DNA from: Dermanyssus gallinae
Lineage: Eukaryota > Arthropoda > Arachnida > Mesostigmata > Dermanyssidae
Length of the DNA: 64,000 bases
Direction of reading: 5' to 3'
NCBI GenBank assembly: GCA_003439945.1
Contig: QVRM01002122.1
Span: 238,501-302,500, forward strand
The notes beneath the pieces were generated by a model, which ran no database searches, had not been told where the DNA came from, and saw only the letters and a program-made list of their open reading frames with translations. Below, in pieces: positions 25,680-36,945 of this stretch (position 1 is the stretch's first letter; each line of letters starts with the position of its first letter). The translations under genes and the position numbers were made by a program.

Positions 25680-26400
25680 AACGACCGTGTACAACAGGGC
25701 GTGGAAGAGCTAAAGAAAGAGACTGCGAAAGAGAGAGAGAGAGAGAGAGAGGCACCGGCGCCTCGAGAAACTTGGGCAGTAGAAGATTTGTCTGCCCGAA
25801 CAGACAACGAATGACTGGCGGACGAATAACTGACTGACTTGACGCACTGAACGGTGAGGCGACCAAATGAATGAACCAGTGAACAACAACTTGAAACCGA
25901 TGAACCGCGGCGCTGTTCTTTGGGATGCGGCGGCCGTGTCCGCTATTGTAATCGGTAGGGTGGGCCGGAAAGCCACGGCAGAGAGTGCACAGGTCATAAT
26001 AATTGAAGCAGCAGCAGCAACAGCAACAGCAGCAGCGCCCAGCAGGTAGAAGGCGGTGGCCAGGTAACCAGCCAGCATTGTCATCCAGCGCTGCCAAGAG
26101 AGCAACTGGAGATCGTCCAACCCACGACACGATATCGCCGGCCAAAAGCTGGCCATATCGTGTCGTGGGTAGGTGTACTATATACGTGTGTATATATATT
26201 TGTATGTATGTATGCTTGTGTATATGTAAATATGTATGTATGTGTGTGTGTGTGTGTATGAATGTATGAATGTATGAATGTATGCATGTATGTACATAGG
26301 TATGTAAGGTAGTAATAGTTGCTTTCTCTGTTGCAGTTATTTTTCCTGCACGTCCCTGCACTCTTGGCACTACTATATGGGCACAGTAAGTCGTAGCTGC
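25680..26400. other. mixed DNA with hairpin and TATG tract, no gene seen
   Basis: Contains a GA run (25727-25751), a GCA/ACA run (26008-26035), a strong hairpin listed separately, and a TATG/TGAATG tetranucleotide region (26185-26310). No domain is recognised in any frame. Confidence 0.5.
26120..26170. repeat. perfect inverted repeat, 16-bp arms
   Basis: ACCCACGACACGATAT (26120-26135) and its exact complement (26155-26170) flank a 19-nt spacer in which GGCCA (26140-26144) and TGGCC (26150-26154) pair further. Non-repetitive composition. Confidence 0.9.
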
Positions 26401-26404
26401 TACG

Positions 26405-26895
26405 GATTGTTTTTGTTGTTGCTGTTGCTGTTGTTTTTGTTGCTGTTGTTGTTGTTGTTGTCGACCCTACCCTCATTATTTTTATTGTCACCGTTATTGT
26501 TGTTGTTCCTGTTGACGTTGTTCTTGTCATCGCTGCTGCCGCTGTTTTTGTTGTTTAGTATTATTGTTGTTGTTGTTGTTGTTGTTGCTATTGTTTTTGC
26601 ATTTGCATAAATGTTTGATTTTGTTGCCACTCCTATCGTTGTCGTTGTGGATATTGTAATGAGCTGTTGATAGTAATTATTGTGTCGTTGCTCATATACA
26701 GCTGTTGCTGCAACAACAACAACAACAATACTAAACAACAAAAACAGCGGCAGCAGCGATGAAAACAACAACAGCAACAACTACAACAACAGCAGCAGCA
26801 GCAATAACAACAACAGCAACAACTACAACAACAACAGCAGCAATAACAACAACAGCAACAACAACAACAATAACAACAACAACAAAAATACCGTC
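26405..26895. repeat. opposed GTT-rich and CAA-rich tracts
   Basis: GTT/GCT triplets dominate 26405-26600 and CAA/CAG triplets dominate 26703-26890, separated by about 100 bp. A transcript across both would contain complementary segments. All protein-like frames here are poly-N/T/Q or poly-L/V/C and are repeat-derived. Confidence 0.8.
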
Positions 26896-27937
26896 TCCAA
26901 TACCACTGCAGCACCCACCACCACAGGAAAAGTCGAGGACATTTAGACAGACGCCAAAACAGCTATAGAAGCGACGCTGCTATCAAGTAAAATCACAACA
27001 CGAATTAATTACCAGCCATCAAGCAGCAAAACCAGCAGCAGCAACAATGCCACCAGTCCTGACTATGGGTGCCAAAGCAGCCATAACGGTAGCGGCACAA
27101 TATTCGACGACCGGCCTCTTCGGCTATCGGTATCTACTGAATGAACGAACATCCGTTCATGGCATGAAATCATACACAATGACAGCCCCTTGTGCGGCGA
27201 GCCGAATGCCTATGGCTCACGGTTCACGTTCGACCGTGCCGTATGTTATGCCGTGTTAACAACGTGTGTATTGTAGTGAATGCATGTGTCGATGCGGCGG
27301 GAGAATCTGTGTGCGTCTACATCCTGTCTGGCCTGGTGGGACAGACTTCTAGATCGAAGCGGTGGGCCAACTCGCAACCCGCTAGCAAAGGGCACGCGCA
27401 GGTAGACAGCACAACAACAACGACGACAATGACGACCTCGAAGTCGCTTGTCAGGAAAAGAGTTGTGCACAGGTGGAGTACGAAATAAGTCCGCTCCGCT
27501 TTCGTGAGTAATGAAGAATTCATGTGGCTGCTCCCTTGCTTTGTCTCCGGTTCTCTAGTTGGGCGCCGCCTCTTAGTTCGAGTATTAATGTGGGCCTTTT
27601 TCAATCGCTGCGCACCTTTTTCACACCTTGCTTCTGCTGCTGTGTACTTTGTAAGTATTGTCCCTTGTCACGCCTCGTTCGTTGATCTCCTTCCTGTCTT
27701 TGTGCCGTTCTCATCTCGCCTCTGTTGTCTTTAGCTCGCTTTTAAGCTGGCGTCTCCACCAGCCGTCTCTAGCCGTCTGATGTTTTAACGCAACGCGCAA
27801 AAGCGAATGCTTAATCTAGAGACGTGACAGTGCCAAGATCACAAACCGAAGCTAATAATAATAGTATTAACGTTTTAAAACACAGCGATAGCCAGGCATA
27901 CGAAATAGGCCTATTCGTACCGTAACAGCAGCGATTA
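26896..27937. other. GC-richer DNA, no recognised gene
   Basis: Open frames of 70-98 codons without domains. A short inverted repeat around 27134-27157 (ATGAACGAACATCCGTTCAT-like) is present. No transposon signature. Confidence 0.45.
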
Positions 27938-27998
27938 AGGCGAGCATTGCCGAGTGTTGCAAATGTATTGTAATTGATTAATAAATCATCGCAATATT
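27938..27998 (+). repeat. dispersed 60-bp block preceding a (TA)n tract, copy 1
   Basis: GGCGAGCATTGCCGAGTGTTGC and what follows (AAATGTATT, ATCATCGCA) match 45.69-45.75 kb, where the block is GGCGAGCACTGCCGAGTGTG. In both places it sits immediately before a (TA)n tract, and a TIR element begins at the far side of the tract. Confidence 0.7.
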
Positions 27999-28011
27999 TA
28001 TATATATATAC

Positions 28012-28069
<58 letters not shown>

Positions 28070-28095
28070 GTATATATATATATATATATATATAC

Positions 28096-28132
<37 letters not shown>

Positions 28133-28170
28133 GTATATATGTGTATATACATATATGTATGTAAATATAT
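27999..28170. repeat. (TA)n microsatellite, about 170 bp
   Basis: Nearly pure (TA)n with TATG and CATA interruptions. Its right end supplies the TA target of the Tc1-type element that starts at 28172. Confidence 0.9.
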
Positions 28171-28171
28171 A

Positions 28172-28373
28172 AAGTGTGTTGCAAAAAATTAGCAACTAAT
28201 GTTTTTTTGTGATAATTTCGGCTTGGTTTATTTGAATGGCTTGAAATTTTAAGCGCATGATGTACATGATGAAACATGAGTATAGTGTTGATTTCATTGC
28301 AATCTCAACATCGGTTCATACAAAAAATAAAAAAAGTGTGAAAAAACAGTGTTGCAAAATATTAGCAACAATA
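28172..28373 (+). repeat. left terminal inverted repeat of Tc1-type element
   Basis: About 202 bp, nearly identical in reverse complement to 29600-29800. It includes a sub-terminal TTGCAAAATATTAGCAACAA block at the inner end that echoes the outer terminus; this may be a second transposase-binding site, as known for long-TIR Tc elements (inference). Confidence 0.95.
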
Positions 28374-28438
28374 GCGCCTTACAGCGTATTCGATTCTTAG
28401 CAGGGCTGTATGACTCATTTGAAACTACATATTTTATT

Positions 28439-29424
28439 CTAGAAACGAGTTTTTCGTCCCTTCTTCTGAATCAAATCGTAAACTCGGTCTTTCATGGAGT
28501 TAATGAGCTGTTGTAAGTACGAAAGTGGAATATTAGTCCATGCTTGCTGGACAGCTTCTTTGAGGTCCGACAAATTATTATATTGTCGACCATTTGCGTA
28601 AATCTGCTTTACCAAATGTCCCCAAAGATTTTCAATAGGATTCAGGTCTGGACTTAATGCCGGCCAGTCAAAAAGTGGCACTCCTTGTTCTTAAAAAAAG
28701 GCTATAGTGCTAGCCGAGGTATGAAACGTGGCGTTGTTTTATTGAAAAACTGCGTCAGGTCCCCCAATTCTTCTGAAGTGGGCTTCTAACTGGAAACCGA
28801 CAATGCGCTAGTACATGTCAGAATTGTTTCGGCCCACAATCTCGACTTGATCAGACTTCCCATTATATCCAAATATTTCACAGAGCCACCACCGGCCACA
28901 CGTTTCGAGAACCATTTAGGTTCCTTCCGTAAGTCGTGCCAATAGTACTGACAGCCGTCAGGGCCATCGAGATTTAATTTCTTTTCATCCGAGAAGACGA
29001 TGTTTTTCCACTCGTTATCCCAAGTTTGGTATCTATGCGAAAATTCACGCCGTGCGACAATGTGCTTCGGTTGCAGTCGCGGCATAAGCTTCCTTTTCAC
29101 GTATCGCACGTTTTTGTCAGAACTTAACACTCGGTACACTGTGGATCGGTGCACTGGCACTCCCAAAGTAGTCCTGATCCTGGAAGAAGACATTTGGTCA
29201 TGAGTAGCCAACTGTATGATCCTTCGCCGATCTCGAATAGTCAAAACTGGCTTACGCCCACTGTTAGATCTGCACCTTTGGTTCACTCCAGGGTGTAAGA
29301 ACCTGCTGATGGTGCTCTTATGCCGTCCTAATCTGGTTGCTATAGCAGTTACTGTATGACCGAGCTCAGCATATGCCTAAATTCTTGTCTTTTCGTTATC
29401 CGAAAGATCCTTTGTACGACCCAT
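28439..29424 (-). pseudogene. Tc1-type transposase, broken by stops and frameshift
   Basis: The ATG at 29424-29422 opens MGRTKDLSDNEKTR; a TAG follows after 15 codons (29379-29377). Helix-turn-helix sequence follows (TAIATRLGRHKSTISRFL; a second helical region with TLGVPVHRSTVYRVL), then the catalytic domain with NIVFSDEKKLNLDG (first Asp 28989-28987). A frameshift near GGGSV (about 28880) moves the continuation IFGYNGKSD to another frame. Further stops are at 28810-28808, 28741-28739 and 28693-28691. The expected second catalytic Asp is Asn (AAC, 28738-28736). The third acid is intact in SPDLNPIENLWG, 34 residues later, giving DD34E spacing. Usual Tc1 transposases are about 340 residues, and this frame spans the full length. 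Loss of a catalytic acid plus four stops makes reactivation by a single change impossible. Confidence 0.93.
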
Positions 29425-29599
29425 GGTTTAAACATAAGATTCGTCGTTAGTTCGGAACAACGACTAAGCTGTAGAATATTTTGCAGCTATATAACGATTG
29501 ATTTAGCTAGACAATATTCCTGACATTTGATCCCTGGGATCGAATATCAGCTGTAGTATCGACTATCCTTTACAAACAAGATCTGTGTTGTTAGCATGT

Positions 29600-29800
29600 T
29601 ATTGTTGCTAATATTTTGCAACACTGTCTTTTCACACTTTTTTATTTTTTGTATGAACCGATTTTGAGATTGCAATGAAATCAACACTATACTCATGTTT
29701 CGTCATGTACATCATGCGCTTAAAATTTCAAGCTATTCAAATAAACCAAGCCGAAATTATCGCAAAAAAACATGAGTTGCTAATTTTTTGCAACACACTT
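29600..29800 (-). repeat. right terminal inverted repeat of Tc1-type element
   Basis: Reverse complement of the left repeat with few mismatches. It ends CAACACACTT followed by the TA duplication at 29801-29802. Confidence 0.95.
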
Positions 29801-29802
29801 TA

Positions 29803-30420
29803 TATAGATATAAAATACGATTTTGCTATTGCTTTTTTGCTAGCCTTTTCTTTTGCCACGTTGGCGAGTAGATTTAGAAATCACCCATTCTGTTTGTTGT
29901 CGTCGCCCTCGTTATCAGGCATGGTTAGCATCGCCAGTGTGCCTTCCGACACGACAAAAATATCTAGCTTTGCTGCTGCTGCTGCTGCGGGGTAACTAAT
30001 GCTAGTAGTGCTCGAAGTGCATTGTCGTCATTCACTTGCGTAGTGTACGCACGCCGCCGATGAAGACCGCCAACACCACCACTTGAGTGGTGATTGAGGG
30101 GGGGGCAACATTTTAAAGTGTAGTTGTTACTATACAGTAGCAGAAGAAGGAGAGCGCGTGCGCGCGAGAGAGAGAGAGACAGATAAAAGAAACAGCAGTA
30201 GTCATATATATACACATTCATATACCCACCACCCTCCCCCCATATATATATATATATATTCATTCGCATTGCGTATATTACATTCGTGCACTCGGTACAG
30301 TCTTGCAGCCCTGGGTACGATTCGCCCCGACCGCACCCCTGCCATGACAGCGCGTCGCCACTCCGCTACCCCTCGAGTTGTCTCCATTGTAACGGTTGTT
30401 GTCGTTGTTGTTTAGATATG
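29803..30420. other. no gene; short repeats
   Basis: Contains a GCT run (29972-29990), a GA run (30161-30180) and two short TA tracts (30203-30210 and 30243-30259). No domain is recognised. Confidence 0.5.
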
Positions 30421-31700
30421 TTATTGTTGTTGTTGTTGTTGGTTGGATGCTGTTGTTGTTGATCGCCTCTGTCGTTCTTCTTTTTGCGTTGTTGTTGCTG
30501 CTGTTGTTGTTATCGTTGCTAGGATCGTGATTGTCCATGAATGTAGCCGTACAGAAGGCATTGTAGTTACCTACGACGAGTACGAGCGAAGTGTACCCTT
30601 CTTCACCGTCAGCGCGGTGTCTACAAGCCACTCTGTACTACCACTACGGGCATGCGATTGCATTTGAAGCGGTGCCCCCGCTACTCTCACTCTGCGACGA
30701 CGACGGCGACGACGATGACAGTGCTACTGGTACTGCGAGCACTTCTGGTATTGTCACACGATAGTGCTACTCTTAATAAGACGACGACGACGACGACAAC
30801 TGGGGTGGCGGGAGTACTGCCACCCCCGACTTCAGAGAAAGCAGACTGAGCAGACGTCCACTGCCCGGGGGCTGCGGCGCTCTCACCCCCGACGACAACG
30901 ACGCCGCCGTCGCCATCATCATCATCATCATCCGCCCTCCCCTGATCAAGCGTATCTTCAATCGGCTTCCCCCATTCCCCCTGTGGGGCGTGGGTTCTTC
31001 CTTCCTTCCGCACAAAATGATTAGTGGCCTGATGTCTACGGGCACGCACGCACGCAAACATCTATCTATCTACATGCCCTTGCTTATGTTTTCTTGCTTG
31101 ATTTTTCCTTTCGCTCTCCCCCTCCCTCATTCTTTCTCGTACTCTTTCGTTATCTCTAATTTTATCTTTTCCTCTCTCTATATTCTCCCGCTTCTCTCTC
31201 TCTTTGTCTCGTCAAATCAGACGACGAACGCAGTTCGGATCGACTCGACTCACAGGGTCCTTGAGATCTTCACAGGTCTACTCCGCGTCTCGCAGGCGCT
31301 CGCAAAGAGAATCGCCCCCGCCAACCCCACTGATGTGGGCCTTGTCTCATTGACCACCACCGCCACTCATCTCTCTTCTGCACATCGAGATAGACACAGA
31401 CACAGTAACCGAACGCAGAGATCACCACCGACCAACCGACCGAACCAACCCAAAGATCGACGATCGCTGAGACGTTTGAGGACGACTTCAACTTCAGTCT
31501 TCGTCGCTGCTGCTGCTGTTGTTGTCGTCGTCGTCGTCCGCCCTCGGTACTCGTCGTCGTGTCCAACTTCAGGTATTATTACTATTGTTATGTGGGTGCT
31601 CTCGCCGAGACTGTCTTGGCCTGCTGGCGTATGAATGCCCTTGAGCTGAAGGTTCTCTTTGTCGTATCCTCCTTCCTATCCCCCTTCCTTTCCTCCTCAT
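30421..31700. other. GC-richer triplet island, no recognised gene
   Basis: GTT runs at 30423-30465 and 30490-30515, GAC runs at 30696-30720 and 30780-30800, an ATC run near 30915-30932, and GTC runs at 31521-31540. A 214-codon frame (30990-31634) has no domain. Possibly exonic or regulatory sequence of an unseen gene; unsupported. Confidence 0.4.
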
Positions 31701-31704
31701 CGGC

Positions 31705-31758
31705 GTCGACTGTTATTGTTGCTGTTGTTTTTGTCGCTGTTGTTGCTGCTGTTGCTGT

Positions 31759-31816
<58 letters not shown>

Positions 31817-31872
31817 CTTGTTGTATTGTTGTTGTTGCTGCTGCTGCTGTTATTAACGTTGTTGTTGCTGCT
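31705..31872 (+). repeat. GTT/GCT triplet array
   Basis: Imperfect GTT with frequent GCT units over about 165 bp. It faces a complementary CAA array that starts about 320 bp downstream. Confidence 0.85.
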
Positions 31873-32195
31873 TCTACTCGTATTCGCCGTGCTCGCCGCT
31901 CTGTTGTTGAGGCCAACCACGCTGACAGCAACAGGACAGTAAGAAAGAAGCCAACGTGGTGTGCTTGTGTGTGTGGGTGTGCGTGTGCTCGTGGCGCACT
32001 CGTAGACCTGGTGGGGGTGGCATTCTCCTGTGCTCCTGTTGCGGCGGCGTTCATCTTCGCTAGCCAATGTTGATCGTATCGCCAAGCCTGGCTGGTTGGT
32101 TAGCTTGGCGACGCAACAAGCCTCAGCCAGTTCGGCCGCTACGTCTGCAACAACCCCAACAACTTTTCAACACCGACGATGACGACGTCGCCATA

Positions 32196-33105
<910 letters not shown>

Positions 33106-33110
33106 TTGAG

Positions 33111-33129
33111 TCGACTTTTTCCGCAGATT

Positions 33130-33166
<37 letters not shown>

Positions 33167-33194
33167 TACAATCACAATCTGCAGAAAAAGTTGA
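33111..33194. repeat. near-perfect inverted repeat, 24-bp arms around (TA)n
   Basis: Left arm 33111-33134 (TCGACTTTTTCCGCAGATTG then TGAT) and right arm 33171-33194 match in inverse orientation with two mismatches. The loop is a (TA)n tract. Confidence 0.85.
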
Positions 33195-33215
33195 ATCAAG
33201 AGTTCCACCCAAGCG

Positions 33216-33263
33216 CCAACAAAGACGACGTTCTCCGCCAATGAAAAACGTCATCTTTGTTGG
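33216..33263. repeat. inverted repeat, 17-bp arms, one mismatch
   Basis: CCAACAAAGACGACGTT (33216-33232) and AACGTCATCTTTGTTGG (33247-33263) with a 14-nt loop. It lies 22 bp from the preceding inverted repeat. Confidence 0.85.
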
Positions 33264-33266
33264 TTG

Positions 33267-33942
33267 ATACAAACACTACGCGGGAAATTTCAAAACCTTT
33301 CCAATATTCCAGGATATACATATCAATAAATTTGTATAAACATTAATGTACCGTGTAAGGTTTAAAAACTATATCCGGCAATCACTGGACATTGTATACG
33401 TAGCACGTTCTGCTAGGGCCAAAATATTGCTACCAAATATGAAAACAGTCTTCGTTTTGCCTTCTTTGGGGGTGGAGGGGGGGGGGGTGCACTAGGTTTT
33501 TTATTTTCATATTCTTCCTTTTTAATGAAGAAGTGGGTGTGCTCGTGCTAACCTTGTATAGGTCGCTGTTGTTTTTCTCGCGGCTGGGGTGGAAGTGTGG
33601 GGAGGTTAAGCGATAAACGTTATCGATACCGAATGATGTTGCGGTAGCGTCTGCTGGCCGAGCACGTTGCGCTTTGGTCACGTTTTAACAGGCGGGGGTC
33701 TGAGTTGAGGCACCGCAACCAGCTTCTGCTGCTGCGGCTGCCGATGTAGGCGAGACTCTTCTCTCGCCTTGACTTTTTAGCTCGCTAACTCATCCTGTCA
33801 TCTTTTATCGTCCGGCCAAAAGCATAGGTGTTCCTGTTCACACTGTCCTGGCGTTTAGGCCACGTGCACACACGGGCAAGCATGAGGTCGGATGGTTCTC
33901 TCTCGAGCGCCTATATATATATATATATACATATATACATAT

Positions 33943-33992
<50 letters not shown>

Positions 33993-34212
33993 AAGTTCGT
34001 AGCATCGCTTGTCTACAATTCAAAAAAGCTTATTTTAAAAAAAAGTGTATGCCTACAGCGATGAAGAGGGAGTGTGTTTGGAAGTAACAAAAATAGGTAT
34101 CATATGAATTTGTTTCGAATCACGTTTGTAACAGGTCGCGGAACTCTATGGTATCAAACCCTCCAATGACACCGCAGCCGAACGAGTACCCTCATCTGAT
34201 TAGTAATAATTT
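33267..34212. other. no gene; G run and (TA)n tract
   Basis: A G-rich run GGGGGTGGAGGGGGGGGGGT at about 33469-33488 and a (TA)n tract with regular CATA interruptions at about 33911-33989. No domain is recognised. Confidence 0.5.
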
Positions 34213-34810
34213 TTGAAGGCTCAACTGCAACGGAAATTAAAGCCAAAGTAAATTCAGCTTACGGAGCTAACTGTACGGGCGTATAGTGCTATTATCAAAT
34301 GAGTTATAAAACTCATTTAAAAGAAGTAGTATGGGCATCGGGGATGCACCACCTTCTAGGTGGCCATAAACAGCCTCGAGAGAGACAGAAAACGTGCTAC
34401 AAATTTTGGTAAACTCGTGATGACTGAGCGCCGATTGAAGCTGCACGAAATAGGAGAGAGGGTGGGCAATAGCCATGGTGCAGTAAATCAAATTATTTGT
34501 CAGCATTGATTTGCATTGATAAAAACGGCTCGAAATGCAGAAAAGAACTCCTGTCTTTTTGCCATGTAATGGTAGTACGCAAACTATCCCCCATAGACTC
34601 CGGAGCCATGCGACTACTATCTGTTTGGACACCTCAACAAGTAACTCTTTGGAACGAAATATCAGAGCAACAATGAAATATGCGCCATAGACGAGTGTTT
34701 TGAGTCTAAAGATTCTGAATATTTTGCACGTGGTAAAAGACTATTGAGGATCTTTGGACAAGATGCGTTGAGCTTCGGGGAGGGAGGACAATACTGAAGA
34801 ATAAACGGTA
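34213..34810 (+). pseudogene. mariner-type transposase fossil with internal deletion
   Basis: The plus strand shows three pieces of a mariner transposase in order. An N-terminal piece ATEIKAKVNSAYGANC (about 34230-34277) corresponds to the first helix-turn-helix. MTERRLKLHEIGERVGNSHG (about 34420-34480) is the second helix-turn-helix, followed by AVNQIICQH and a stop. After a deletion of the central catalytic domain, TPEPCDYYLFGHLNK (about 34591-34637) carries the third catalytic Asp, and the C-terminal region SEYFARGKRLLRIFGQD follows (ends near 34795). First and second Asp motifs are absent. A 121-codon minus-strand frame here is only its shadow. No inverted repeats were seen. Confidence 0.7.
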
Positions 34811-35765
34811 CGTGTTCGTCATTATTAAACGCCTAATAGATGTATTGTTCTACGCGTTTGTATAAAACGTTGCTAAAGTCTAGTACGTATGCGAAGGTTA
34901 TGTTTAAAAATGCGAGAATACACGAACGCCCACACTCCACAACGTCTGACACTGGTCGAAGGGGCTCGTTATTGGGTACTTTATGGTGCTTCCGTGTAAT
35001 CGAGCTGCAGTGTTGGAACTTGCCGCCTACCTCTAACCTCTAGCCCTCAAAGGACCTTATCGCCTACAGGGCAGTAATATTCGGACATACATAGATAGCC
35101 TCCCGTCAGCAGAGTACCGGTTGCCACTGTTGTCGTCGTCGTCGTCGTCAAGGCTTTGCTTGAACGAGGACCTTGCAATTTAGCCACCCACAGTACGTGC
35201 GACCTTGCATATGGACAGTCTCCATCGTATCCACAGATAGACAGCTAGATGGCCAGGAACGAAACGCGTATCCGAAGTGCACTGGACTGGACTGGGTCAG
35301 CACAAAGTGGGATAGGCTGAGCGGTGAGAGACAGGCTGAGCGAGTGCGATAACAGTGCTCGAAACAAACACACCAGAGACAAACAGATGTTCAAACAGGC
35401 TACATGTAGAAGTTTGCGTATGAACGAACAGTGATAATATTATATTTACTGATAATCATTGGATCGTCGGCATAGCTGTGGGTACTCCAGAGAGGACCTT
35501 CGCTGGGTGGAGCAAGGAGCATCACAGGAATGTATCCGCTCATTGGTTGGAACAATCAGTGTGAGTTTAAGTATTTATTTATTATTTATTTATTTTTGTC
35601 GTCATTTTATTGTCGTATGAGCTGGCAGGCTAGATTTTGCATAAGGCTGATTGATGATCTAAAAAGAACGTTTCATAGCTGACGCTTGAATTGACAGTTT
35701 TCAGGCATCGTCGCGGAGCTGCCACGACTAGCAGATCGCCTACCATTGCTGCTGACTTAATTTTG
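34811..35765. other. no gene seen
   Basis: Mixed DNA with a GTC run near 35135-35150 and TTTA repeats near 35571-35597. No domain or transposon signature. Confidence 0.5.
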
Positions 35766-35770
35766 AAGAC

Positions 35771-35858
<88 letters not shown>

Positions 35859-35900
35859 GTAATAATAATAATAATTAATATTATTATTATTATTATTATT
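35771..35900 (+). repeat. (AAT)n array ending in an inverted ATT segment
   Basis: Pure AAT for about 88 bp (35771-35858), one interruption, then AAT flips through TTAATATT into ATT units to 35900, which forms a palindrome. Confidence 0.93.
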
Positions 35901-36734
35901 ACACAATTGTGATAGTCTAGAGACTATCATGCGGGACGTTATTACACTCGTAGCGACGGTGAGGCCTCAAAGTAAGACTTCCAACACGAACCCATTGCGC
36001 TCAAATTATCAGAACTTTCATTGTACGTACGTCTTGAAAAATTAGCAACCTAACGATTAAATTTTGAATATACGATGAAAAATTATGTGTAGTTGTCGAA
36101 TTTTGACTAATTGATTGAAAATTTTATTTTTGTGTATTACTATGTAAAACAGTGAGCTTGTGCTTGTGCAAAAACGTTCGTTTTACTTGTAACAGACGCA
36201 TTCTCAATGCCATACGAGTACGCTCAAAGCTGGCAGTTGTATTCTTTGCACAGAACAACGGACGCGCAATGAAATCTGCCTTATTGTGACTCTTGCATAT
36301 ATTGTGGAATATTTAGTTAGGTGAGAGGGACGCGTTAGTTTAGAAAGCGCCATAGTTAACTCTAAACCCAGGGCAATCTTGCAGAGAAAACCCTGCGAGT
36401 GCCACGTTCTAGTTGTGCACATATAAATTGTTCTCTATCGTTCCAGCGGCGTTCACCTGACGCTGACATTGCAGCTTGAACGAACACGGGCGCACTGTAC
36501 TATTAATCACTTTTAAGGAAGGTATAAGTCGCATAAATCGTAAAGATATGTTACCCGGCAGTTGTCTTCTATATAAAAAAAAAGTAGCACATATATACAT
36601 CTACATCTATATGCAAGTTTACCACGAACACCACCGAACTAAATTAACTCCCTACCAAAAACTCATATATCGATGACATTAAATATAGTGTTATTGTCAC
36701 GAAGCCTTTGAGACCAATATATGTATGTTCCGTC
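35901..36734. other. AT-rich, nothing firm
   Basis: A GAAAAATTAGCAACCTAAC-like segment near 36034-36055 resembles the TTAGCAAC part of the Tc1 inverted repeat, but the match is too short to call. No gene is recognised. Confidence 0.45.
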
Positions 36735-36945
36735 AGTGGCGTAGTCAGACGCGTTCTAAAGTGTTTTGGCAGATGGTTCCTAGAACGTGCGGCCACTGGG
36801 ACTGTTGGGGAAACCCTTGATATCTCAACATGTCGGACCCTTGGTGCATTGAAGATATGCCTCACCAAGCCTGTAGGGGACAAAGGATAGTCTAGAATTA
36901 CAAATAACCTTTCTAAAACAATTTAATTCTAGTTGCTGCTTAAAC
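36735..36945 (+). mobile_element. tRNA-like SINE, family C copy 2
   Basis: A-box-like TGGCGTAGTCA at about 36738-36748; the B-box is degenerate (GGTTCCTAGAACG, about 36775-36787). The tail has ACTGTTGGGGAAACCCTTGA and ATCTCAACATGTCGGACC, and ends in GGGGAC plus an A/T-rich segment. It matches the copies at 4.46-4.59 kb and 63.24-63.30 kb (inverse). Confidence 0.55.

Larger units (their letters stand above)
28172..29800 (-). mobile_element. Tc1-type DD34E transposon, structurally complete, inactive
   Basis: A 1629-bp element bounded by TA dinucleotides (28170-28171 and 29801-29802). The termini are inverted: AAGTGTGTTGCAAAAAATTA at the left and its complement at the right, with repeats of about 200 bp (28172-28373 and 29600-29800) that differ at only a handful of positions. 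One transposase gene, on the minus strand, fills the interior and is broken (listed separately). Size, TA duplication and single DDE gene match Tc1/mariner-superfamily elements of the Tc1 branch. The near-identical repeats suggest that the copy is not very old, yet it cannot make its own enzyme. It lies in a (TA)n tract on its left side. Confidence 0.95.

Noticed and set aside
34267..34632. 121-codon minus-strand frame
   Set aside because: It is the antisense shadow of the mariner fossil on the plus strand, whose motifs are clear.
36034..36055. Another Tc1 terminal repeat
   Set aside because: Only about ten matching bases to the 28.2-kb element's terminus.
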